A DNA stretch of 64,000 bases, taken from assembly GCF_024349785.1 (NCBI RefSeq), contig NZ_AP018817.1, forward strand, positions 372,001 to 436,000, written 5' to 3'. This DNA is from Sphingomonas bisphenolicum. Its GTDB lineage: Bacteria; Pseudomonadota; Alphaproteobacteria; Sphingomonadales; Sphingomonadaceae. Shown piece after piece: positions 26,937 to 36,510 of this stretch (the first letter of the stretch is position 1; every line of letters starts with the position of its first letter). Both the position numbers and the translations under genes were made by a program. Below the pieces are notes generated by a model. It worked only from the letters and a program-made list of their open reading frames with translations, did no database searches and had not been told where the DNA came from.

Positions 26937-27063
26937 GGCGTTTTGGTCTTTCAGCTTCGTTTTACGGAAATGACAAAGTGTTGCAGTCCCGCTATGGCCT
27001 ATGCTGTCAAGCATTGACCAGTCCGCCGGACGCGGGCCAGCCCATAATAAGATCGAAGACCAT

Positions 27064-28230
27064 ATGCAAATTCATCCGCTGATTACCGACAGCAAGACGC
27101 TTTCCGATTTCTGCGCCCGCATCGCAAAGTCCCCCTACATCGCCGTCGATACCGAGTTCATGCGGGAAAACAGCTATTGGCCCGAACTCTGCCTGGTCCA
27201 GGTCGCCGACCCGAACGAGGCCGCCGCGATCGACCCCAAGGCGCCGGGGCTGGACATGACGCCGCTGCTGGACCTGCTGGTCGACAATGAGGATGTGCTG
27301 AAGGTCTTCCATGCCGGTGGGCAGGACATAGAGATCGTCCACAACCTGACCGGCAAGACGCCGCATCCGATGTTCGATACGCAGATCGCGGCGATGGCGC
27401 TGGGGCTGGGCGAGCAGATCGGCTATGGCAATCTGGTCGACGCCTGGATGGGCGTGGTGCTGGACAAGGGCGCGCGCTTTACCGATTGGGCGCGGCGGCC
27501 GCTGGACAAACGACAGATCGACTATGCGATCGGCGACGTCACATACCTCATTCAGATTTTCCCCAAGATGCTGGAAGAGTTGCGCAAGACCGGGCGCGGC
27601 GACTGGCTGGATCAGGAAATGGAGCGGATCAGCGATCCGGCCCATTATGAAAATGACCCGTCGCAAGCGTGGCAGCGGGTGCGCATCGCCAGCAAGAAGG
27701 CGGACGTGCTGGGCCGGTTGAAGGCGCTGGCCGCCTGGCGCGAGATCGAGGCGCAGGACAAGAACCTGCCGCGCGGGCGCATCGTCAAGGACGAGACGCT
27801 GGCCGACATCGCCAGCCATCCGCCGCGCAATCAGGAGGACCTGGGCAAGGTGCGCGGGCTGAGCGCGACCTGGCGCACCAACGATATCGGCGCGCGGCTG
27901 ATGAGCGCGCTGGCCAGGCACCAGCCGCTGGGCAAGGACGAGATGCCCGAGCGCGATCCCAAGCGGCCGGGGCTGGGCAAGGACGGGGCGCTGGTCGCCG
28001 ACCTGCTCAAGCTGCTGCTCAAGATCCGGTCGCGCGACATCAATGTGGCGGCGCGGCTGATCGCGCGGACCGACGATATCGATGCGCTGGCGGCGGGCGT
28101 GCGCGAGGGCCTGTCGATCCTCGAAGGCTGGCGCTATGAACAATATGGCCGCGACGCGGTCGATCTGGTCGAGGGCCGCATGGCCTTTGCGGTCAAGAAT
28201 GGCCGGTTGAAGATGACGCGCACGGAATAG
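27064..28230 (+). CDS. rnd: Ribonuclease D
   Basis: 3' to 5' exonuclease that trims tRNA precursors. The 388-residue product has the DEDD exonuclease motifs ([40 protein letters not shown] with the catalytic Tyr) and a C-terminal HRDC domain (about 205-290, [20 protein letters not shown]). ATG 27064 gives [13 protein letters not shown], matching the family start; the longer frame to 27001 is not needed. It is divergent from aspS, with about 125 bases between them. Confidence 0.95.
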   Translation: MQIHPLITDSKTLSDFCARIAKSPYIAVDTEFMRENSYWPELCLVQVADPNEAAAIDPKAPGLDMTPLLDLLVDNEDVLKVFHAGGQDIEIVHNLTGKTPHPMFDTQIAAMALGLGEQIGYGNLVDAWMGVVLDKGARFTDWARRPLDKRQIDYAIGDVTYLIQIFPKMLEELRKTGRGDWLDQEMERISDPAHYENDPSQAWQRVRIASKKADVLGRLKALAAWREIEAQDKNLPRGRIVKDETLADIASHPPRNQEDLGKVRGLSATWRTNDIGARLMSALARHQPLGKDEMPERDPKRPGLGKDGALVADLLKLLLKIRSRDINVAARLIARTDDIDALAAGVREGLSILEGWRYEQYGRDAVDLVEGRMAFAVKNGRLKMTRTE

Positions 28231-28240
28231 GAGAGCAGTG

Positions 28241-28540
28241 ATGCGGAGGATGGTTGCGGGCCTGATGGTTCTGGGCCTGACCGCCTGTGCGGGCGCGAAT
28301 GGGCCGGGGCCGGAAACGCCGCCGGCCGTCGCCGAAGGACCGTGCCAGAATGCGGGCCTCGACAGCTTCGTCGGGCAGAAGGCGAGCGCGCAGGTCGGCG
28401 CGGCCTTGCTGAAGGCGTCGGGCGCGAAAAGCTTGCGCTGGGGCGGACCGGGCATGGCGATGACGATGGATTTCCGGCCGGACCGGCTGACCGTGAGTTA
28501 TGACGCGGCGATGGTGATTATGTCGGCGCGCTGCGGGTAA
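28241..28540 (+). CDS. I78-family peptidase-inhibitor-like lipoprotein
   Basis: The 99-residue exported protein has a lipobox (VLGLTACAG), so Cys near position 16 is probably lipidated. The rest matches the bacterial I78 inhibitor fold: CQNAGLDSFVGQ, then MTMDFRPDRLTVSYD and a terminal SARCG with the second conserved Cys. Family members inhibit serine proteases. ATG 28241 has an AGGAG site 7 bases upstream and follows rnd by 10 bases, so it is probably in the same transcript. Confidence 0.8.
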   Translation: MRRMVAGLMVLGLTACAGANGPGPETPPAVAEGPCQNAGLDSFVGQKASAQVGAALLKASGAKSLRWGGPGMAMTMDFRPDRLTVSYDAAMVIMSARCG

Positions 28541-28568
28541 TCAAACGGATCGAGAGTTTTATCTGGAA

Positions 28569-28952
28569 ATGACCGCCACGGCCGACCTTGCCATTCGTCT
28601 GGCGCGCGCGGCGTTCAACCGGGCGCTGGCGGAGGCAGACCTTGCCTCCATCGGACCGTTGCTGGCGATGGATGTCGTCATGGTCACCGGCACCGACAGC
28701 GCAGTGATCGCGGGGCGCAAGGCGCAGTTGATGGCGTGGAAGCGGGAGTTCGCCGCCAAGCCGCGCATGATCTACACCCGCACGCCCGAAAGCATCGTTG
28801 CGTCGCCGGTGGAGCCGATCGCGATGGAGCATGGGGTCTGGCAGGGCGTCGTCGATGGCGTCATCCAGGCGTCGGGCAGCTACAGCGCCAAATGGCGCGG
28901 GGTCGGCGGACAATGGGTGATCGAGGCGGAACTCTACCTGACGTTGGCGTGA
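28569..28952 (+). CDS. NTF2-like (SnoaL/DUF4440) protein
   Basis: The 127-residue product has the cone-shaped NTF2-like pattern: N-terminal helices (IRLARAAFNRALAEADLASIG), a short beta segment with VVMVTGTDS, a helix (KAQLMAWKREFAA) and a C-terminal sheet (GSYSAKWRGVGGQWVIEAELYLTL). Such proteins can be isomerases, hydrolases or ligand-binding proteins; no catalytic set is evident. It follows the I78-like gene by 28 bases on the same strand, so probably the third gene of the rnd transcript, and converges on the GGDEF gene. Confidence 0.75.
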   Translation: MTATADLAIRLARAAFNRALAEADLASIGPLLAMDVVMVTGTDSAVIAGRKAQLMAWKREFAAKPRMIYTRTPESIVASPVEPIAMEHGVWQGVVDGVIQASGSYSAKWRGVGGQWVIEAELYLTLA

Positions 28953-28959
28953 GAACGGC

Positions 28960-30786
28960 TCAGGCGGCGGCCGGCAGGTCGATCACGGCGCGGTTGCGGC
29001 CCTCGCGCTTGGCCCGGTAGAGCGCCGCGTCGGCGGCCTGCACCAGCGTCGATCCGTCGATCGCCATCTTGTCGTCCCAACTGGCGATGCCGAAGGACAT
29101 GCTGGTCGATCCCAGCGCCCGCCCCCCTTGGCGGAGCACGATTTCCATGATCCCCTTGCGCACCATTTCGACCCGCGCAGCCAGCGCCTGCGCCGTGGCG
29201 CCCGGCGCGATGACGGCAAATTCCTCTCCGCCATAACGGCAGACGATGTCGCCATCACGGAAACGGCTGCGCATTTCGGTCGCGACCGACTGCAGCACCG
29301 TATCGCCCGCATCATGGCCGAATTCGTCGTTGAACCGCTTGAAATGGTCGATGTCGCACATGACCACGCTGAGCGGTGCGCCCGAACGGCGCGCCCGCGC
29401 GATCTCGATCGCCAGCGATTCCTGCATGTAGCGGCGATTGAACAGGCCGGTCAGCGGATCGCGGATCGTCTGTTCGCGCAAGCCCCGCTGGAGGCGATGG
29501 TTGACGAGGGCGGAGCTGATATTTTCCGCCATCACGGTCAGGCGGAAGCGGCTTTCCTCCTGCACCACGCCCTGAAGATAAAGGGTGCCGATCACTTCGC
29601 CCCCAGCCAACAGCGGTTCGCAATGATAGAGCAGGTCGGCGTCGACATGGGAGCAGACGATGTCGCCCCCCGGCTGCGCGACGAAATGACTCTGTCCCCG
29701 GCGCAGCGCCCAGCACTGGTCGGGGGCGAACCCCTCTTCACGCGGCTGGAATCCGTTCCATCCCGTGATCGGAACCAGCAGGTTGCGGCTGTTATTATGG
29801 GCATAGAGCGCGCCCGGAACCCCCGGCAGCACGCGCGGCACGAAAACGCGGATGACCTGCGCCAGCTCCTCGTCGGTGCGCGCCGCCTGCATCCGGTGGG
29901 CCATGCCGCCGAGCAGTTCGATCGCCTCGCCCCGCTCCTGCAGCGTATCGCTGTTGCGCAGCAATTGTGCATGGGCGGCCTGCAAGTCCTGCGCGCTGCG
30001 GCCCTGATCGGCGATGGCGGCCTGCAACTGATCGGCCATGGCGTTGTAGCCATGGGCGAGCTGCGCAAATTCCCGCGATCCCATCGTCGCGGTGACGCGC
30101 CTGTCGCGATCCCCGCGACCCAGCGCCGTCATCGCCTGATGGATGAGGCCCAGCGGCTGGCGGATGCCCCAGATCAGGAGCAGCGATATCGACAGGATCG
30201 CGAGCGCCAGCAACGGACCGCCGACCAGCGCTAATTGCCTGACCCAGGCCAGGCGGCTGTCCGCCGCCGCGATCCGCGTGATACGCAAGGCGCGCTCTTC
30301 GCTGAGAAAACTGTCCGCGCGCAGCGACAACATGGTCATGAGGTCGCGCCCGGTGCCCGCAGCGATGGAACCGCGAGCCGCATCGAATTGCCCGCGCCGT
30401 GCCTGTTCCAGTGTATCGCGCAACAGGGTGACACGCCGTTCCGCCAGCGCCTGCACGTCCCGAGCCCGTATATTCTGCGCCCGATTATCGGCGGTCAATC
30501 GCACCAGCCGGGCCATCGACTGGCGCGCATCGGCGATCCGGGCGTCGGTCGGGTCGGCAAAGCTGGCGTTGCGGGTCAGGACGAAGCCGCGCTGCGCCGA
30601 TTCCGCCTCGCGCAGCGCCACCAGCGCATCGTCCATCGTCTCGATCACTTCGGCCGAATGGGTGACCCAGCGAAAACTGTCGCGGGTCTGGATCGACGCA
30701 TCCACCAGCATCCAGATGAGCGCCAGCAAGGCGATGAGGACCAGCGCGCCAAAGGCGGCAATCCGGGCGGTAATAGATGTGAACAT
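28960..30786 (-). CDS. Membrane-bound diguanylate cyclase (CHASE3-HAMP-GAF-GGDEF)
   Basis: The 608-residue protein probably makes cyclic di-GMP. Order: membrane segment (about 12-33), CHASE3-like periplasmic helical domain (AESAQRGFVLTRNASF is its typical signature), second membrane segment (about 180-203), HAMP (GIRQPLGLIHQAMTALGRGD), coiled coil, GAF-like region (about 290-440), and a GGDEF domain with active-site GGEEF (RYGGEEFAVIAPG) and the nucleotide-binding DIDHFKRFND. Catalytic residues are complete. ATG at 30784-30786 directly precedes the first membrane segment; the frame to 30834 adds an implausible leader. No I-site RxxD is obvious before GGEEF. Confidence 0.9.
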   Translation of the reverse strand: MFTSITARIAAFGALVLIALLALIWMLVDASIQTRDSFRWVTHSAEVIETMDDALVALREAESAQRGFVLTRNASFADPTDARIADARQSMARLVRLTADNRAQNIRARDVQALAERRVTLLRDTLEQARRGQFDAARGSIAAGTGRDLMTMLSLRADSFLSEERALRITRIAAADSRLAWVRQLALVGGPLLALAILSISLLLIWGIRQPLGLIHQAMTALGRGDRDRRVTATMGSREFAQLAHGYNAMADQLQAAIADQGRSAQDLQAAHAQLLRNSDTLQERGEAIELLGGMAHRMQAARTDEELAQVIRVFVPRVLPGVPGALYAHNNSRNLLVPITGWNGFQPREEGFAPDQCWALRRGQSHFVAQPGGDIVCSHVDADLLYHCEPLLAGGEVIGTLYLQGVVQEESRFRLTVMAENISSALVNHRLQRGLREQTIRDPLTGLFNRRYMQESLAIEIARARRSGAPLSVVMCDIDHFKRFNDEFGHDAGDTVLQSVATEMRSRFRDGDIVCRYGGEEFAVIAPGATAQALAARVEMVRKGIMEIVLRQGGRALGSTSMSFGIASWDDKMAIDGSTLVQAADAALYRAKREGRNRAVIDLPAAA

Positions 30787-30862
30787 GCGCGACCTGCCTG
30801 TAAGCCGCGATGCTTGCGCCCAAATGGTTACCAAAATCTATATTGCGCGACCAAGCGCGCGC

Positions 30863-31732
30863 TTAGCGCTTCCAGCGGGCCCAGATCGCGGTCGGCAGGG
30901 CGATGCCGCGCGCTTCCTCGCGCACCGCCAGCTCGCCCGCTTCCACGGTGCCGGGCAGGTCGGCAAAGGCCTGGCGCAGCAATTCGCCGATCGCCAGCGC
31001 CGACATGCGCACGGCATAGACGGTGAGGAACAGGAAGCGGCTGTCGGCATCCAGCAGCGCACGGCAATTGGCGATCAGGCCGGGCAGGTCTTCCTCCAGC
31101 CGCCACACTTCGCCGTCGGGACCGCGGCCATATTTGGGCGGATCGAGCAATATGCCGTCATAGCGGCGGTTGCGGCGCACCTCGCGGGCGACGAACTTGG
31201 CGGCGTCCTCGACGATCCAGCGGACCGGCTTCTCCTCCATGCCGGAAAGCGCCGCGTTGGCGCGGGCCTGGGCCACCGATTTCTTGGACGCATCGACATG
31301 GACCATGCGCGCGCCGCCGGCCGACAGGGCCAGCGTGCCGACGCCGGTATAGCCGAACAGGTTCATGACCTCGGCATCGGGTTTATCCGCATAGGTGGCG
31401 CGCAGATCGTCCCAGATCGGCGCCATGTCGGGGAAGAAGCCGAGATGGCGGAAGGGAGTGCAGCTCGACTGGAAGGTGACTTCGCGCCAGTGGAGCGGCC
31501 AGCCTTCGGCCGGGACCGGCTTTTCATAATACCAGCGGCCGCCGCCATCCTCGTCCGATCCGGGAATGAACTCGCCGTCGGCGCGCCAGTCGGTCGTTGC
31601 GGGCTTCCACATCGCCTGCGGTTCGGGGCGGATGAAGCGGAAGCGGCCATAGCGTTCCAGCTTCCGCCCGTCGCCGCTGTCGAGCAGGCCGTAATCGGAC
31701 CATGGCTCGCCGATAAGGGTCTTGAGTTCCAA
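30863..31732 (-). CDS. Class I SAM-dependent methyltransferase (RlmI-like)
   Basis: The 289-residue product resembles the 23S rRNA cytosine-C5 methyltransferase RlmI group. Motif I is NLFGYTGVGTLALSAGGA, then VHVDASKKSVAQARANA, and motif IV with catalytic context is GILLDPPKYGRGPDGEVW. The PPKYGRGP motif is typical of this group. The N-terminal PUA domain of E. coli RlmI is missing, as in shorter alphaproteobacterial homologues. There is no ATG near the expected N-terminus (ETLIGEPW region); TTG at 31730-31732, directly after the thrC stop, is the best start. Reads as the last gene of the thrC block. Confidence 0.83.
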   Translation of the reverse strand: MELKTLIGEPWSDYGLLDSGDGRKLERYGRFRFIRPEPQAMWKPATTDWRADGEFIPGSDEDGGGRWYYEKPVPAEGWPLHWREVTFQSSCTPFRHLGFFPDMAPIWDDLRATYADKPDAEVMNLFGYTGVGTLALSAGGARMVHVDASKKSVAQARANAALSGMEEKPVRWIVEDAAKFVAREVRRNRRYDGILLDPPKYGRGPDGEVWRLEEDLPGLIANCRALLDADSRFLFLTVYAVRMSALAIGELLRQAFADLPGTVEAGELAVREEARGIALPTAIWARWKR

Positions 31733-31733
31733 C

Positions 31734-33134
31734 TTAGCCGCGCGGGGTCGCGCGTTCGGCGACATAGGCGGTGACCGCCTCGAACGTGCCGGGCAGCTTG
31801 GCGTAGCTTTCCTCGCGCGCGAACAGGTCGCCGACGCGCGCGGGGAGCGGCGGGCGGGTGCCGGTCGCGCGTTCGACGGCGTCGCGGAACTTGGCGGGGT
31901 GGGCGGTCGCCAGCGTGACAACCGGGATGTGCGCATCGATGCCCGCTTCGCGCGCGGCGGCGAGGCCGATCGCGCTGTGCGGGTCGAGGATCTGGCCTGC
32001 GCCGTCATAGGCCCAGCGCATCGCCATCGTCATGCCGTCGGCATCGACGCGGGCGGAACTGAACAGATGCGCCGCGCCTTCGCGCTGGGCGTTGGTCAGG
32101 CGCATCGCCTTGCTGGTTTCGAAGCCGCGCATCTGCTCCGCCAGCGCCAGGCCGTCGCGGCCGCCGGCGTCGAACAGCAGGCGTTCGAAATTGGAGCTGA
32201 CCTGGATGTCCATGCTGGGGGTGGCGGTCGGCACGACCTGGCCCTGGCTGTAATCGCCTTCGGACAAGGCCCGGTGCAAGATGTCGTTGACGTTGGTCGC
32301 GACGATCAGCTTCGCGACCGGCAGGCCCATCTTCGCCGCGACATAGCCCGCGAACACGTCACCGAAATTGCCGGTGGGGACGGAGAAGGCGACCTCCCGC
32401 TCCGGCGCGCCCAGGCGCACGGCGGCGTAGAAATAATAGACGACCTGCGCCATCAGCCGCGCCCAGTTGATCGAATTCACGGCGGACAGATTGAAGCGGC
32501 TCTTGAAATCCGCGTCGTTGAACATCGCCTTCACCAGCGCCTGCGCATCGTCGAAGCTGCCTTCGATCGCGATGTTATAGACGTTGGGGGCCAGCACGGT
32601 GGTCATCTGGCGGCGCTGGACGTCCGACACCCGGCCTTCGGGATGGAGCATGAAGATGTCGATCTTCTCGCGTCCCGCGACCGCGTCGATCGCGGCCGAC
32701 CCGGTATCGCCCGAGGTCGCGCCGACGATGGTCAGGTGATCGTCGCGGCGCGACAGGAACCGTTCGAACAGCTGGCCGAGCAACTGGAGCGCGACGTCCT
32801 TGAAGGCGAGCGTGGGGCCATGGAAGAGTTCGAGCAGCCAGTTTTGATGATCGAGCTGCACCAGCGGGGTCACGGCCTGATGGCTGAAACGGCCATAGGC
32901 GGCGGTGCACAGCTCGCGCAGTTCGTCTTCGTGGAGCGATCCCGCGACGAAGGGCGCCATGACCCGGACGGCGGTTTCGACATAGGACAGGCCGGCCAGA
33001 TCCCGAATCTGGTCGGCGCTGAACGCCGGCCAGCTGGTGGGCAGATAGAGGCCGCCGTCGGACGCGAGTCCGGCCAGCGTCACATCCTCGAAACCGAGCG
33101 CGGGCGCGCTCCCCCTGGTGCTCTGATATTGCAT
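31734..33134 (-). CDS. thrC: Threonine synthase
   Basis: PLP enzyme converting O-phosphohomoserine to threonine. The 466-residue product begins MQYQSTRGSAPALGFEDVTL, the normal N-terminus, and has the PLP-binding Lys in GPTLAFKDVALQLLGQLFE, the phosphate loop TSGDTGSAAIDA and SVPTGNFGDVFAGYVA. The frame stays open to 33614 through the upstream surf1 gene on the same strand, but ATG at 33132-33134 is the only start that fits the family. It lies 44 bases after surf1, and the methyltransferase follows almost without a gap. Confidence 0.96.
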   Translation of the reverse strand: MQYQSTRGSAPALGFEDVTLAGLASDGGLYLPTSWPAFSADQIRDLAGLSYVETAVRVMAPFVAGSLHEDELRELCTAAYGRFSHQAVTPLVQLDHQNWLLELFHGPTLAFKDVALQLLGQLFERFLSRRDDHLTIVGATSGDTGSAAIDAVAGREKIDIFMLHPEGRVSDVQRRQMTTVLAPNVYNIAIEGSFDDAQALVKAMFNDADFKSRFNLSAVNSINWARLMAQVVYYFYAAVRLGAPEREVAFSVPTGNFGDVFAGYVAAKMGLPVAKLIVATNVNDILHRALSEGDYSQGQVVPTATPSMDIQVSSNFERLLFDAGGRDGLALAEQMRGFETSKAMRLTNAQREGAAHLFSSARVDADGMTMAMRWAYDGAGQILDPHSAIGLAAAREAGIDAHIPVVTLATAHPAKFRDAVERATGTRPPLPARVGDLFAREESYAKLPGTFEAVTAYVAERATPRG

Positions 33135-33178
33135 AATGGGAAAGCGCGGTAGCGACCCGCGCGCGCGGGAGCAAGCGA

Positions 33179-33838
33179 TTAGGCGGATGGCGGCGGCTTT
33201 GGCGGTGCATTGCGGCGGCGCAGCGCCAATATGTAGATGATCACCGCCACGGCGGCGAAGAAGAACCATTGCACCGCATAGGCAAGATGGTTGTTGGGCA
33301 CGTCGGCGGCGCTGGGCGGTGCCGCGGGCTTGAGGCCGGCGGGCGCCTGCCGCGCGATCAGCATCGGGCGCAGCGGCGTCGCCTTGCCGCCGATCCGCGA
33401 TAGCAGGGCGCGGTGGTCCGGCTCCTCCGAAATCCAGCCTGATACCTGCCCGCCGGTCCAGTTCGGCTTGTCGTCGGGCTTTTGCCCCACGCCGATCGCG
33501 ACCAGCGCGCCCGGCCCCTCCGCCCCGGTCGCACATTGCGCGATATGACGATAGCCGGTCGATCCGTCGGCGGCGCGGCCCGCCTCGATCCGCCAGCCGA
33601 CCACGCGCAGGCAATGGACCGACGAGGGACGGAAGAGCAGGTCGGGCGCGACCGGCGGAAGCATCGGGAAGGCGACGGCAGGCCGGCCGGGATTGGCGGC
33701 GGCGAGCGCCAGCGCCTGCTCCTTTTCGCCGCGACGCTGGAGTTGCCAGACGCCAAGGGCGATCATCGTCAGCACCGCGAGCGCGACGATGATCGTGGCG
33801 ATCAGCGGGGTTCGGGCGGGTGCGGGCTGATCGGTCAT
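33179..33838 (-). CDS. SURF1 family cytochrome oxidase assembly protein
   Basis: Inner-membrane assembly factor that helps insert haem a into oxidase subunit I. The 219-residue product has the two flanking membrane segments of the family: N-terminal IATIIVALAVLTMIALGVWQLQRR with the conserved GxWQLxR signature, and C-terminal VPNNHLAYAVQWFFFAAVA, with the NNHLxYAxxW motif. The start at ATG 33836-33838 gives MTDQPAPART. It is separated from ctaE by an intrinsic terminator, so it may need readthrough or its own promoter. Confidence 0.92.
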   Translation of the reverse strand: MTDQPAPARTPLIATIIVALAVLTMIALGVWQLQRRGEKEQALALAAANPGRPAVAFPMLPPVAPDLLFRPSSVHCLRVVGWRIEAGRAADGSTGYRHIAQCATGAEGPGALVAIGVGQKPDDKPNWTGGQVSGWISEEPDHRALLSRIGGKATPLRPMLIARQAPAGLKPAAPPSAADVPNNHLAYAVQWFFFAAVAVIIYILALRRRNAPPKPPPSA

Positions 33839-33866
33839 GAATGTCCTTGTAGCGGCCGACGGGGCA

Positions 33867-33898
33867 AAAGAAAACGGCCGGAGCATCGCCCCGGCCGT
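33867..33898 (-). terminator. Intrinsic terminator after ctaE
   Basis: Read on the minus strand: ACGGCCGG stem, 9-base loop, CCGGCCGT, then TTTTCTTTT. This is a canonical terminator located about 25 bases after the ctaE stop and before surf1, which lies further along in the same direction. Confidence 0.85.
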
Positions 33899-33923
33899 CT
33901 TGTCATCAGTGACTGACGGTCGA

Positions 33924-34754
33924 TCAGCCGCCGTGGACCGGCGCGCCCCAGCCGCCCCAGACATAGATGGCGACGAAGAGGAACAGCCACACCACATCGA
34001 CGAAATGCCAGTACCAGGCGGCGGCTTCGAAGCCGAAATGCTGGCGCGGGGTGAAGTGGCCCTTATAGACGCGCACCAGATTGACGATCAGGAAGATCGT
34101 GCCGACGATGACGTGGAAGCCGTGGAAGCCGGTCGCCATGTAGAAGCCTGAGCTGTAAGGCGACCCGCCGAACGCGAACGGCGCATGGACATATTCATAG
34201 GCCTGGATCGACGAGAAGAGCAGGCCGAGCAGAATAGTGCACCACAGACCCTTTTTCAGGCCGTCACGGTCGCCGTGGATCAGCGCATGGTGCGCCCAGG
34301 TGACGGTGGTGCCCGAGCAGAGCAGGATCAGCGTGTTGAGCAGCGGCAGCTCGAACGCATTCATGACCTCGATGCCCTTCGACGGGAACATCCCTTCGAT
34401 CGGCGCGAGCGCGCTGGGGAAGAGTGAGAAGTCGAAAAAGGCCCAGAACCAGCCGACGAAGAACATCACTTCCGAGGCGATGAACAGGATCATGCCGTAG
34501 CGCAGGTGCAGTTGCACCACCGGCGTATGGTCGCCGGCATGGGCTTCGGCGATGACATTGGCCCACCAGCTGTAGAAGGTGAACAGCACGCCGGCGACGC
34601 CCAGCAGGAACACCCAGCCGCCCCCGGCCGGTAGCGCGTCGGGATGCATCCACATGATCGCGCCAAATGCCATGACCAGCGCCGACATGGAGCCGAAGAG
34701 CGGCCAGATGCTGGGCGGAAGGATATGATAATCGTGGTTCTTGGCGCCTGCCAT
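33924..34754 (-). CDS. ctaE: Cytochrome c oxidase subunit III
   Basis: Third core subunit of the aa3-type oxidase in the inner membrane. The 276-residue protein has seven predicted membrane segments, the conserved Glu region FFVGWFWAFFDFSLFPS and the typical FHGFHVIVGTIFL and WYWHFVDVVWLFLF segments. Length is normal. It ends the ctaC-to-ctaE block on the minus strand and is followed by a strong terminator. Confidence 0.97.
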   Translation of the reverse strand: MAGAKNHDYHILPPSIWPLFGSMSALVMAFGAIMWMHPDALPAGGGWVFLLGVAGVLFTFYSWWANVIAEAHAGDHTPVVQLHLRYGMILFIASEVMFFVGWFWAFFDFSLFPSALAPIEGMFPSKGIEVMNAFELPLLNTLILLCSGTTVTWAHHALIHGDRDGLKKGLWCTILLGLLFSSIQAYEYVHAPFAFGGSPYSSGFYMATGFHGFHVIVGTIFLIVNLVRVYKGHFTPRQHFGFEAAAWYWHFVDVVWLFLFVAIYVWGGWGAPVHGG

Positions 34755-34796
34755 CGTCTCTTCCCTGTTCGCGGTTCGCGTTATCTGATGCTTGCC

Positions 34797-35372
34797 TTAG
34801 CTTGGCTTCCCGCCCTGCTCAACAGGGTAGAAGGTATAGCTCAAGGTAATTTGTTGGGTGTCCTTGTTGTCGGGATCCTGCAATATCTTCGGATCGACAA
34901 AATACAGCACTGGCATACGGACTTCCTCGCCGGGCTGGAGCGTCTGCTGGGTGAAGCAGAAACACTGGATCTTGGTGAAATAGGCGCCCGCCTGCGTCGG
35001 CGTGACGTTGAAGCTGGCGGTGCCGGTTACGGGTTTGTCCGACATGTTCCTGGCGATGAAGATCGCCATGTCCTTGCGCCCGATGGTGACGGTATCCGTC
35101 CGATGTTCGGGGTAGAATTGCCACGGCATGCCGGGCTGGACGTTCGAATCGAACCGAATCGACATGGTATGGCCGACCGCCGCCTGCACCTGGACATCGG
35201 CGGCGGCCCGCTTGGTCGTGCCGCCAAAACCGGTCTGTTCGCAGAAGATGCGGTAAAGTGGCACGGATGCGAAACCCAGCCCCAGCATCGCCAGGCCGAC
35301 CGTCGCCATGGCAACCAGCGTGCGCCGGTTGCGACGGTCGCGATCGAACGGGGACGGCGGGAGAGTAGCCAT
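34797..35372 (-). CDS. ctaG: Cytochrome c oxidase assembly protein CtaG (Cox11 family)
   Basis: Copper chaperone that delivers copper to the CuB site of subunit I. The 191-residue product has one N-terminal membrane segment (about 18-40), a periplasmic immunoglobulin-like domain and the copper-binding motif IQCFCFTQQ with paired Cys; an additional conserved Cys lies in YRIFCEQTGFGG. All are needed for Cox11 activity. Its ATG overlaps the stop of the small upstream gene (TAATG), indicating coupled translation. Length is standard. Confidence 0.95.
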   Translation of the reverse strand: MATLPPSPFDRDRRNRRTLVAMATVGLAMLGLGFASVPLYRIFCEQTGFGGTTKRAAADVQVQAAVGHTMSIRFDSNVQPGMPWQFYPEHRTDTVTIGRKDMAIFIARNMSDKPVTGTASFNVTPTQAGAYFTKIQCFCFTQQTLQPGEEVRMPVLYFVDPKILQDPDNKDTQQITLSYTFYPVEQGGKPS

Positions 35373-35500
35373 TAGTTGCCGCCCATCTTGGCGATGGTGA
35401 TGCCGTAGAAGAGCAGGACGAGCGCGCCCAGCAGCAGGCCCATCACCAGCGCGCGGGACTTCTGCCGCGCGCGGACCTTTGCCAGTTCCTCGGGCGTCAT
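35372..35500 (-). CDS. Small single-span membrane protein in the cox operon
   Basis: A 42-residue protein, [16 protein letters not shown] followed by one hydrophobic segment ([20 protein letters not shown]) and AKMGGN. It lies exactly between ctaB and ctaG: its ATG overlaps the ctaB stop (ATGA) and its TAA overlaps the ctaG ATG. This double coupling makes it a genuine gene. Position and topology fit the CoxF-like small assembly proteins found at this place in alphaproteobacterial oxidase operons. The role is inferred from context only. Confidence 0.85.
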   Translation of the reverse strand: MTPEELAKVRARQKSRALVMGLLLGALVLLFYGITIAKMGGN

Positions 35501-36417
35501 GCGAGCAACCAGCGGTCGACGACCACCGCCCCGAACAGCAGGAAGAGATAGAGGATCGAATATTTGAACAGCCGCCGTTCGGGCTGCATCCGCGCCGGAT
35601 CGCTTTCGCGGCGGCGATAGACCTGGAAGGCGAAGACGGCGAACAGCGCGGTGCCGAGCAGCGCCGCCGTTCCGTAGACGATGCCGGTCAGTTGCAGCAG
35701 CACCGGCGCCATCGCGGCGGCCGCCATGATCGCGGTATAGGCCCAGATCTGGCGGCGGGTGACGACTTCGCCCGACACGACGGGCAGCATCGGGATGCCG
35801 GCGGCGGCGTAATCGGTCTTCACGAACAGGGCGAGCGCCCAGAAATGGGGCGGCGTCCAGAAGAAGATCAGCATGAACAGGGCGACGGGCAGCGCGCTGA
35901 TGTCGCCGGTGACGGCGGCCCAGCCGATGACGGGCGGGAAAGCGCCGGCCGCGCCGCCGATGACGATATTCTGCGCCGTCCGGGGCTTGAGCCAGATGGT
36001 GTAGACGAACACGTAGAAGAGAATCGAGACGGCCAGCACGACGGCGGCGAGCCAGTTGGTCGCCATGCCGATCAGGATGACCGAGAAGAAGGAGAGGCCG
36101 ACGCCGAAATGCAGCGCCGATTGCCGGTCCATCCGGCCCGCGGGCAGCGGCCGGTTGGCGGTGCGCTTCATCTTGGCGTCGATATCGGCCTCATACCACT
36201 GGTTGAGCGCCGCGGCGGCGCCCGCGCCGATGGCGATGCACAATATGGCGGTGAAGGCGAGGATCGGGTGGATATGCCCCGGCGCCGCCAGCAGACCGCA
36301 CAGGCCCGTGAACACGACCAGGGTCATGACTCTGGGCTTGGTCAGCGCTACGAAATCCCGCCAATGGGCAGGCAGCGTGGGGGCTTCTGCCCCGGTCACG
36401 AACGGCGAACTGGCCAT
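35497..36417 (-). CDS. ctaB: Protohaem IX farnesyltransferase (haem O synthase)
   Basis: UbiA-type membrane prenyltransferase that converts haem B to haem O, the precursor of haem A used by this oxidase. The 306-residue protein has about nine membrane segments and the two Asp-rich prenyl-diphosphate motifs: [20 protein letters not shown] and a later loop near [16 protein letters not shown] at 36415-36417 has an AGGGAG ribosome site directly upstream, better than the ATG four codons earlier. The stop overlaps the small membrane protein gene. Confidence 0.96.
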   Translation of the reverse strand: MASSPFVTGAEAPTLPAHWRDFVALTKPRVMTLVVFTGLCGLLAAPGHIHPILAFTAILCIAIGAGAAAALNQWYEADIDAKMKRTANRPLPAGRMDRQSALHFGVGLSFFSVILIGMATNWLAAVVLAVSILFYVFVYTIWLKPRTAQNIVIGGAAGAFPPVIGWAAVTGDISALPVALFMLIFFWTPPHFWALALFVKTDYAAAGIPMLPVVSGEVVTRRQIWAYTAIMAAAAMAPVLLQLTGIVYGTAALLGTALFAVFAFQVYRRRESDPARMQPERRLFKYSILYLFLLFGAVVVDRWLLA

Positions 36418-36510
36418 AATCTCCCTCATGGGTTCAGCCCGGCGCTGTTACACGGCCGGGCTGATCTGGGCAACGGCCTCACCAGCGGATACCCGGCCGG
36501 CCCTGCCCGT

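Noticed and set aside
25185..27017. Open frame of about 610 codons opposite aspS
   Set aside because: Same composition artefact; aspartyl-tRNA synthetase motifs are unambiguous on the minus strand.
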